From an uncultured bacterium (GTDB lineage: Bacteria > Bacteroidota > Bacteroidia > Bacteroidales > Paludibacteraceae), in contig CAMHCZ010000098.1 in NCBI GenBank assembly GCA_946183755.1, forward strand, positions 1-7,045: 7,045 bases of DNA, written 5' to 3'. This document shows, in pieces, positions 1-4,680 of the stretch. How positions within the stretch are numbered: the first letter of the stretch is position 1; every line of letters begins with the position of its first letter. The translations under genes were made by a program, and so were the position numbers. The notes below the pieces were generated by a model. The model was not told the DNA's origin, searched no databases, and saw nothing but the letters and a program-made list of their open reading frames with translations.

Positions 1-117
1 GCTTGCGCCAATAGCTAAGACCATGATGTACGGCGGAATTTTACATATCCCGTAGGCATTCGTCACTTTCTTGTCTTGGGGCGTGAAAATTTGCAAGGTT
101 TCAATGTACCAAAACAA

Positions 118-137
118 GCGTTAACAAACGCCTTTTT
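118..137 (+). terminator. Weak intrinsic terminator candidate
   Basis: GCGTT (118-122) and AACGC (127-131) pair around an AACA loop, and a run of five T follows almost at once (133-137). The stem is only 5 bp, so termination would be weak. If real, it would end a rightward transcript entering from the left edge, where the + frame from position 2 is open until a TAG at 53-55. It could equally be a chance palindrome in AT-rich DNA. Confidence 0.3.
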
Positions 138-276
138 AATATGTCCTGCAGGCCTTTCATCCTGCTGCTGAGACTCTTCTCCGCTTATGCCCGCCCTGCC
201 TGCTCTGCGGTGTGCAAAGCATATTCGGCGTGGCAACTGTTTCGGCACGCAGTGTGTTTCGCATGTCCGAACGTTA

Positions 277-307
277 CAAATCTAAATATTGCAATTCTCA
301 TTTGCAA
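277..307 (-). promoter_or_regulatory. Candidate leftward Bacteroidota-type promoter
   Basis: Read on the minus strand, TAGATTTG (284 down to 277) fits the Bacteroidota -7 consensus TAnnTTTG exactly. A TTG (307-305) stands about 20 bases upstream, the usual place of the -33 element. Transcription would start near position 270 and run left, out of the window, so an unseen leftward gene or RNA may use this region as its 5' leader. The motif match is direct; activity is inferred. Confidence 0.45.
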
Positions 308-391
308 GGTTTGACTGTGGATTTTTATTTCCTCAGATACCCCACAAAAAAATACCACGAAATAGTGAGCCTGTGTTTGATTTAATTGCCA

Positions 392-399
392 TATATTTG
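392..399 (+). promoter_or_regulatory. Candidate -7 box for metK
   Basis: TATATTTG matches the Bacteroidota -7 consensus TAnnTTTG. No TTG lies at the ideal 19-21 base spacing; the nearest, TTTG at 376-379, is too close. If used, the start site would be near 405, leaving a leader of about 160 bases that begins with the inverted repeat at 405-424. It is the only exact + strand -7 match I found between 320 and the metK start. Confidence 0.3.
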
Positions 400-404
400 C
401 ACTC

Positions 405-424
405 GCAATTCGACGGAGAATTGC
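405..424 (+). repeat. Perfect 7-bp inverted repeat in the metK leader
   Basis: GCAATTC (405-411) and GAATTGC (418-424) flank the 6-base loop GACGGA. No T-run follows, so it is not an intrinsic terminator. It begins where a transcript from the TATATTTG box would start, so it could be a hairpin at the mRNA 5' end or an operator for a dimeric regulator. A third copy of the half-site GCAATTC lies at 291-297, beside the candidate leftward promoter. Confidence 0.5.
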
Positions 425-540
425 ATGTGGATGGATTTGGACTGCTTGCAACCACTTAAAAAAATGCTAAACACGGCACTCTTGCTGCGTTCTTGCAACA
501 AACCAAATCAATCCCGATAATCAAATTATTATTAACTGAT

Positions 541-552
541 GCGTGAAAACGC
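541..552 (+). other. Small GAAA-tetraloop hairpin before metK
   Basis: GCGT (541-544) and ACGC (549-552) close a GAAA loop 16 bases before the metK start codon. A GNRA loop on a 4-bp stem is modestly stable. It stands where a ribosome binding site would normally be, and no Shine-Dalgarno sequence is present. It may affect translation initiation or be incidental. Confidence 0.25.
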
Positions 553-568
553 TGTTTAATCTCTGATT

Positions 569-1843
569 ATGGGATACTTATTTACTTCTGAATCGGTGTC
601 GGAAGGACACCCAGACAAGGTGGCGGACCAGATTTCCGACGCCATACTTGACAATTTCTTAGCTCAACAGCCTTCTTCTAAAGTGGCGGTCGAGACTTTA
701 GTCACTACAGGACAGGTCGTGCTGGCTGGCGAGGTTAACTCCAATGCTTATGTCGATGTGCAGCGTGTGGCGCGCGATGTGATTAACCGCATCGGCTACA
801 CGAAAGGCGAATACCAGTTCGACGGCAATTCGTGCGGCGTGCTCAGTGCTATACACGAACAGTCCGACGACATCAACCGCGGTGTTGACCGCGAGGACCC
901 TGACCAGCAGGGCGCCGGCGACCAGGGCATAATGTTCGGCTACGCCACACGCGAGACCGACAACCTCATGCCTATCTCACTTGACCTCTCACACGCGCTG
1001 CTCCGTGAGCTGGCTGCCATCAGACGAGAGGGCAAAGTGATGACTTATCTCCGTCCCGACGCCAAGAGCCAGGTGACAATAGAGTACGGCGAGGACAACA
1101 AGCCTAAGCGCGTGCACACAATCGTGATCTCTACACAGCACGACGAATTCATCATCGACCCTCTGAACCAGGACGCCGCGGACAACCGTATGCTGGCTCA
1201 GATAAAGGAGGACATCGTGAACTATCTGATACCGAGGGTCAAGAAGATAGACAAACAGTACGAGGCACTGATAAAGGACGACTACAAGCTGCTCGTCAAC
1301 CCGACAGGCAAGTTTGTCATCGGTGGTCCTCATGGCGACACAGGACTCACCGGCCGCAAGATAATCGTGGACACTTACGGCGGCAAGGGCGCGCACGGAG
1401 GAGGAGCGTTCTCGGGCAAGGACCCATCGAAGGTGGACCGCTCGGCTGCGTATGCGGCTCGCCACATAGCCAAGAATCTTGTGGCTGCAGGCGTGGCGGA
1501 CGAGGTGCTCGTGCAGCTGGCGTATGCAATTGGTGTTGTGGAGCCTGTCAGCGTTTATGTGAATACTTACGGCACAGCCAAAGTGAACAAGACCGACGGC
1601 GAGATAGCGGAGATTGTTGGCAAACTCTTCGACCTGCGGCCAAAGGCGATAGAGGACCGACTCAAGCTGCGCAACCCGATCTATGAGGAAACAGCCGCTT
1701 ACGGTCACATGGGCCGCACTCCTGTCACTGTGACAAAGAGGTTCAAGGCTGACGGCGGAAGCACGATAGAGAAGACCGTGGAGCTCTTCACTTGGGAGAA
1801 ACTCGACTATGTGGATAAGCTGAAGGAAGTGTTTGCTTTGTAA
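569..1843 (+). CDS. metK: S-adenosylmethionine synthase
   Basis: Joins ATP and L-methionine into S-adenosylmethionine, releasing phosphate and diphosphate; a cytosolic enzyme that is usually a tetramer and supplies the cell's methyl donor. The 424-residue product starts with the family signature FTSESVSEGHPDK (residues 5-17, with H14 and D16). It has E42, the methionine/ATP motif GAGDQG (115-120, D118), R263-K264 in GLTGRK, and GGGAFSGKDPSKVD (277-290) with K284, K288 and D290. These align with E. coli residues R244, K245, K265, K269 and D271 at a constant offset of 19. The protein is about 40 residues longer than the E. coli enzyme: about 19 extra lie between D118 and R263, most likely around 190-240, and the rest near the C-terminus. 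The ATG at 569 aligns with the family N-terminus. There is no clear ribosome binding site, which is normal in this phylum. Three in-frame TAA codons end the gene. It has its own leader and terminator and is probably monocistronic. Confidence 0.98.
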   Translation: MGYLFTSESVSEGHPDKVADQISDAILDNFLAQQPSSKVAVETLVTTGQVVLAGEVNSNAYVDVQRVARDVINRIGYTKGEYQFDGNSCGVLSAIHEQSDDINRGVDREDPDQQGAGDQGIMFGYATRETDNLMPISLDLSHALLRELAAIRREGKVMTYLRPDAKSQVTIEYGEDNKPKRVHTIVISTQHDEFIIDPLNQDAADNRMLAQIKEDIVNYLIPRVKKIDKQYEALIKDDYKLLVNPTGKFVIGGPHGDTGLTGRKIIVDTYGGKGAHGGGAFSGKDPSKVDRSAAYAARHIAKNLVAAGVADEVLVQLAYAIGVVEPVSVYVNTYGTAKVNKTDGEIAEIVGKLFDLRPKAIEDRLKLRNPIYEETAAYGHMGRTPVTVTKRFKADGGSTIEKTVELFTWEKLDYVDKLKEVFAL

Positions 1844-1863
1844 TAATAAATGAGCATAAAAGG

Positions 1864-1902
1864 GAAGCCATGTCGAAAGATGTGGCTTCTTTTTTTATTT
1901 TT
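1864..1902 (+). terminator. Strong intrinsic terminator of metK
   Basis: GAAGCCATGTC (1864-1874) pairs with GATGTGGCTTC (1879-1889) around a GAAA tetraloop. The stem has 11 pairs, two of them G-U. It is followed by seven T, one A and five more T (1890-1902). It begins 20 bases after the first metK stop codon. The opposite strand lacks a comparable T-run, so it should act mainly on rightward transcription. Confidence 0.9.
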
Positions 1903-1903
1903 G
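1896..1903 (+). promoter_or_regulatory. Candidate -7 box for recQ, within the terminator T-tract
   Basis: TATTTTTG fits TAnnTTTG exactly and lies 30 bases before the recQ start codon. That would give a leader of roughly 20-25 bases. The expected -33 TTG is missing, because that position falls inside the metK terminator stem. The T-rich tail of the terminator may imitate the motif. A promoter is nevertheless needed here, because the terminator should isolate recQ from metK. Confidence 0.35.
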
Positions 1904-1933
1904 CAAATGCAATCATAAAGTGAATGTTTTCGT

Positions 1934-3850
1934 ATGAATGATAACCACATCCTATACACGGCGGTGCTGAAAAAGTACTGGGGCTACGACTCTTTTCGTC
2001 CGCTTCAGGAGGATATAATCGACTCCGTATATCGCGGAAAGGATACTTTGGCGCTTATGCCGACAGGAGGTGGCAAATCAATCACTTTTCAAGTGCCAGC
2101 GCTTGCGAAGAGCGGCATCTGTATAGTCGTAACACCGCTAATCGCACTCATGAAAGACCAGGTGGACAACCTCAGGAGCAAGAATGTGCTTGCCACGGCT
2201 GTTTACTCCGGCATGTCCAACGAGAAGATAAAAACCGAACTTGAAAATTGCGTGTTCGGCGACTATAAATTCCTGTACGTCTCGCCCGAGAGATTGGAGA
2301 CCGACCTGTTCATCCGCTGCGTCAGGCAGATGAACGTCAACCTGATAGCCGTCGATGAGGCGCACTGTATTTCGCAGTGGGGCTACGACTTCCGTCCGTC
2401 TTACCTGAAGATAGCGGAGCTCCGCAAATATGTTTCGGCGCCGGTGCTTGCCCTGACGGCTACGGCGAAGGAGGACGTCGTGGACGACATACAGCTGCAG
2501 CTGCAGTTCAGCGCCAAGAACGTGCTGAAGAAGAGCTTCGAGCGCAAGAACCTCCGCTACCTGGTGCGCAAGACCGACGACAAGCTGGCTTACTGCTTCC
2601 GCATACTGAACAACACGAATGGAACGGCGATAGTGTATGTGCGCAGCCGCAAGAAGACTAAGGAGATAAGCGACATACTGAGCAACGAAGGCATCTCTGC
2701 CGAAGGTTACAACGCTGGACTCAGCCCGGAGGAGAAGGAGGCGAGACAGAACCGATGGAAAACGGGCGAGACAAGAGTCATGGTGGCGACCAACGCCTTC
2801 GGCATGGGTATCGACAAGGCCGACGTGCGTGTCGTGGTGCATCTGGACCTGCCGGAGTCGGTGGAGGCGTACTTCCAGGAGGCTGGACGTGCCGGGCGCG
2901 ACGGCAAAGAGTCGTTCGCCGTGCTGCTGTATAATTCAAAGGACGAGGCGACTGTCAAGCGCCACCTTACGATGTCGTTCCCCGAGGAGGAATACATAAA
3001 GAAAGTGTACTCCAAGATATGCTACCAGTACGAGATAGGAGTGGGCGAGGGCGAAGGCATGTCTTTCCAATTCGACATACTGGATTTCTGCCGGCGTTAC
3101 AAACTGAGTATCGAGATGGTGGAGAGTTCATTAGAGATACTCAAGCTCGAGAATTACATTTCCATAACTGAGCCGGAGAGCCTCCGCTCAAGGCTGATGT
3201 TCACCATGAGCCGCGACGAGCTTTACAGAAACTCATTCACCGACCGCGACGATTTGCAGGAAGTGCTTGAGTATCTGATGCGCAACTTCACAGGCATATT
3301 CACCAATTACGCCTACATAAACGAGGAGAGCATAGCACGCTCGCTGGGCATGAGCAAGCGGGACTTGTGCGGCAAACTCATCGCGCTGAGCCATGAAGGC
3401 GTGATAACATACATACCGGCAGGAAAACTGCCTATCATCACATTCATTGCGCCGCGCGAGGACGAGCGACGCCTCTATATAAGCCAGGCTTCCTACGGCG
3501 ACCGTCTGGAGCGTGCCACCTACCGCGCCATGTCGATGATAGAGTACGCCTCGCAGACCGACACCTGCCGCAGCAAATGGCTTCTCGGATTCTTCGGCGA
3601 GAGCAATGCGTGTGACTGCGGAATGTGCGATGTGTGCATGGGTGCGAGGAATGGCGCGGACCAGTCGCATAGAGCGTTGGCGGCGGCGATACTCAAAGCC
3701 CTGGAGGCTGGCGAGCTGTCGATAAACGAGATTGCCGGCATAGGCGAGGAAGGAGCGAAGGCGAACATGCTTGAGCTGCGTAGGCTTGTGGAGAGCGGCA
3801 AGGTCGTGGAGATAGAAGGACGTGACGGATTTTTCAAATTGGCGAAATAA
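1934..3850 (+). CDS. recQ: RecQ-family ATP-dependent 3'-5' DNA helicase
   Basis: A superfamily 2 helicase that unwinds DNA during recombination and repair. All core motifs are visible in the 638-residue product: motif 0 (YWGYDSFRPLQEDII, 15-29), Walker A MPTGGGKS (42-49, K48), motif Ia (VVTPLIALMKDQV, 65-77), DEAH (141-144) joined to the aromatic-rich loop CISQWGYDFRP (145-155), motif III LTATA (174-178), motif V (ATNAFGMGIDKADVR, 285-299) and motif VI (YFQEAGRAGRDG, 313-324). E. coli RecQ has His at position 156 of that loop; here it is Tyr151. A probable zinc cluster, C545, C562, C565 and C568 (CGMCDVC) with an extra C560, lies about 220 residues after motif VI. In E. coli it follows much sooner. 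There is no evident HRDC domain. The last 60 residues look like a small winged helix. xseB follows 21 bases downstream, so the two are probably one transcript. Helicase identity is certain; whether this is the cell's main RecQ or a paralogue is not. Confidence 0.96.
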   Translation: MNDNHILYTAVLKKYWGYDSFRPLQEDIIDSVYRGKDTLALMPTGGGKSITFQVPALAKSGICIVVTPLIALMKDQVDNLRSKNVLATAVYSGMSNEKIKTELENCVFGDYKFLYVSPERLETDLFIRCVRQMNVNLIAVDEAHCISQWGYDFRPSYLKIAELRKYVSAPVLALTATAKEDVVDDIQLQLQFSAKNVLKKSFERKNLRYLVRKTDDKLAYCFRILNNTNGTAIVYVRSRKKTKEISDILSNEGISAEGYNAGLSPEEKEARQNRWKTGETRVMVATNAFGMGIDKADVRVVVHLDLPESVEAYFQEAGRAGRDGKESFAVLLYNSKDEATVKRHLTMSFPEEEYIKKVYSKICYQYEIGVGEGEGMSFQFDILDFCRRYKLSIEMVESSLEILKLENYISITEPESLRSRLMFTMSRDELYRNSFTDRDDLQEVLEYLMRNFTGIFTNYAYINEESIARSLGMSKRDLCGKLIALSHEGVITYIPAGKLPIITFIAPREDERRLYISQASYGDRLERATYRAMSMIEYASQTDTCRSKWLLGFFGESNACDCGMCDVCMGARNGADQSHRALAAAILKALEAGELSINEIAGIGEEGAKANMLELRRLVESGKVVEIEGRDGFFKLAK

Positions 3851-3871
3851 TAAAGTGCAAAAGATAATATT

Positions 3872-4072
3872 ATGAAGAAAGAAGAATTCAACTACACCAA
3901 AGCGATGGAGCAGGTCAAGTCCATAATCAAGGAGATAGAGGAGAACGACATGGATGTGGACGCGATGGTGGCTAAGATTGAGGAAGCCGCAGCGCTGCTC
4001 AAGGAATGCCGCAGCAAACTGACGCACACCGACGAGGCTGTGCAGAAGATTCTTGACGACATCGAGAAGTAG
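3872..4072 (+). CDS. xseB: Exodeoxyribonuclease VII small subunit
   Basis: XseB is the small non-catalytic subunit that binds in several copies to XseA. The holoenzyme degrades single-stranded DNA to acid-soluble oligonucleotides in the cytosol. The 66-residue product has the usual family length and predicts as two amphipathic helices. The first includes NYTKAMEQVKSIIKEIE (7-23), matching the family's N-terminal segment where the helix ends in a Glu-rich turn. The second runs from about D28 through the CRSKL region to the C-terminus. The family is short and weakly conserved, so the call rests on this pattern and on context: it lies 21 bases after recQ, a repair gene. The partner xseA, often adjacent, is not in the window. 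Its stop codon is 8 bases from the end of the convergent DUF456 gene. Confidence 0.88.
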   Translation: MKKEEFNYTKAMEQVKSIIKEIEENDMDVDAMVAKIEEAAALLKECRSKLTHTDEAVQKILDDIEK

Positions 4073-4077
4073 TCGTC
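4055..4077. other. Hairpin between convergent xseB and DUF456 genes
   Basis: GACGAC (4055-4060) and GTCGTC (4072-4077) form a 6-bp stem around an 11-base loop that covers the xseB stop codon. Neither side is followed by a T-run, so it is not a standard intrinsic terminator. Both opposing transcripts could form it. It may mark the 3' end through another mechanism, such as processing, or be incidental. Confidence 0.3.
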
Positions 4078-4080
4078 GGC

Positions 4081-4563
4081 CTACAGCTTGCCGAACAGCT
4101 CTGCGAAGTAGAAAAACGACAGAGCCACGCACGCTATCAGGTTGATGAATGTGCTGGTTATGAACCCGAGGAACGACCCGAGCCCCGATTTCAGCGCGGC
4201 TTCAAACTCCTTGCCTGCCAGCAGTTCGCCTACGACGGCTCCTGCGAACGGTCCGATGATGATGCCGAACGGACCGAAGAACACGCCGATAATTGTTCCT
4301 ACGAAGCAGCCCCTCTCACCGAATTTGCTGCCACCGAGCTTCTTGGTTCCTAACGCCGGGATGATGTAGTTGAGCACGGTGATGAGCACCGTCAGTATCG
4401 CCCAGATGACGAGGAACGACGTGGAGAAGTCGCCGTAAGCCGAGATTTGCAGGACTATGATTCCAATGTAGGCCAAAGGCACAGACGGAAGCACGGGTGC
4501 GATGCATCCGACGATGGAGAGTACCATCAAAACTGCGCCTATTATTGCGAGTGCTATGTCCAT
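4081..4563 (-). CDS. DUF456 family small integral membrane protein
   Basis: An inner-membrane protein of 160 residues with no assigned biochemical role. About five hydrophobic segments are visible: roughly 4-22, 26-42, 49-71, 86-113 and 127-155. The DUF456 pattern is clear: an early proline-rich turn (IAPVLPSVPLAYIGIIVLQ, 21-39), a short polar segment GTKKLGGSKFGERG (72-85), then a glycine-rich helix pair with GPFGIIIGPFAGAVVGELLAG (97-117) and SGLGSFLGF (126-134). The repeated GxxxG-like spacings suggest tight helix packing or oligomerisation. The start ATG at 4563 places the first helix directly at the N-terminus, and there is no separate cleavable signal. The gene lies beyond the terminator of the PorE-like gene, so it probably has its own promoter. 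Family assignment is fairly firm; function is unknown. Confidence 0.85.
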   Translation of the reverse strand: MDIALAIIGAVLMVLSIVGCIAPVLPSVPLAYIGIIVLQISAYGDFSTSFLVIWAILTVLITVLNYIIPALGTKKLGGSKFGERGCFVGTIIGVFFGPFGIIIGPFAGAVVGELLAGKEFEAALKSGLGSFLGFITSTFINLIACVALSFFYFAELFGKL

Positions 4564-4588
4564 GGTGCTTTTGTTAAATTGTGTTTCG

Positions 4589-4616
4589 CAATATTAGCAA
4601 TTATATCGCTAACAAA
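4589..4616 (-). promoter_or_regulatory. Weak promoter candidate for the DUF456 gene
   Basis: On the minus strand, TTTG (4616-4613) is followed after 16 bases by TAATATTG (4596-4589), one mismatch from TAnnTTTG. The spacing is shorter than the preferred 19-21 bases. A promoter is expected between 4564 and 4643, because a terminator closes the upstream gene. This is the best match I see there. Confidence 0.3.
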
Positions 4617-4643
4617 GAAATAACTTTATATGGTGTACAACAT

Positions 4644-4675
4644 AAAAAAGACGGACTGTGAAAAAGCCCGTCTTT
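4644..4675 (-). terminator. Intrinsic terminator of the PorE-like gene
   Basis: Read on the minus strand, AAAGACGG (4675-4668) pairs with CCGTCTTT (4654-4647). One mismatch and two further pairs extend the stem inward. Six U follow from the complement of 4649-4644. It lies 6 bases beyond the stop codon of the PorE-like gene and should separate that gene from the DUF456 gene. On the plus strand the tail is only TTTCTTTG, so any rightward activity would be weak. Confidence 0.85.
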
Positions 4676-4680
4676 CTTTG

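Larger units (their letters stand above)
89..312 (+). repeat. 13-base direct repeat pair
   Basis: The 13-mer ATTTGCAAGGTTT occurs at 89-101 and again at 300-312, 211 bases apart in the same orientation. In a region of this size an exact 13-base match is not expected by chance. The right copy overlaps the -33 part of the candidate leftward promoter at 277-307. The left copy has no -7 box at the matching distance. The function is unknown: it could be a protein-binding site, or the trace of a duplication whose remainder has diverged. Confidence 0.5.
1..568. other. Long non-coding region upstream of metK
   Basis: No frame in these 568 bases gives a protein I recognise. Several frames are open for 50-90 codons on both strands, but their residue composition (rich in H, R, C and F, no domain pattern) is that of non-coding DNA. 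Positions 1-140 and 256-568 are AT-rich, while about 145-255 is distinctly GC-rich. What can be seen: a weak terminator-like hairpin (118-137, +), a 13-base direct repeat (89-101 and 300-312), a candidate leftward promoter (277-307), a candidate metK promoter box (392-399), an inverted repeat (405-424) and a small GAAA-loop hairpin (541-552). The palindrome TTGCAA occurs four times (91, 302, 446, 493), more than expected by chance in this length. I infer a double-sided regulatory region or a non-coding element, not a lost gene. I see no recognisable riboswitch. Confidence 0.6.

Noticed and set aside
63..248. 61-residue minus-strand frame
   Set aside because: It overlaps the terminator-like hairpin and other open frames equally well; nothing favours it as a gene. 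It may instead reflect the suspected non-coding element.
185..451. 88-residue minus-strand frame upstream of metK
   Set aside because: It has atypical composition (many His, Ala, Cys and Arg), spans the candidate leftward promoter and both inverted-repeat arms, and has no family resemblance. Treated as non-coding.
315..568. SAM riboswitch in the metK leader
   Set aside because: The gene and leader length made this worth checking, but I could not find the conserved core or pseudoknot elements of SAM-I or SAM-II; only simple hairpins are visible. A covariance-model scan would decide.
989..1708. 239-residue open frame antisense to metK
   Set aside because: It lies wholly within the intact metK gene, has no domain pattern, and is rich in residues expected from antisense reading of a codon-biased gene.
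2138..2842. 234-residue open frame antisense to recQ
   Set aside because: It mirrors the helicase core, is His/Val/Leu/Arg-rich and shows no family motif; a shadow of recQ.
3233..4132. 299-residue minus-strand frame across recQ, xseB and the DUF456 3' end
   Set aside because: It overlaps three better-supported genes, including the DUF456 gene on its own strand in another frame, and shows no recognisable domain.
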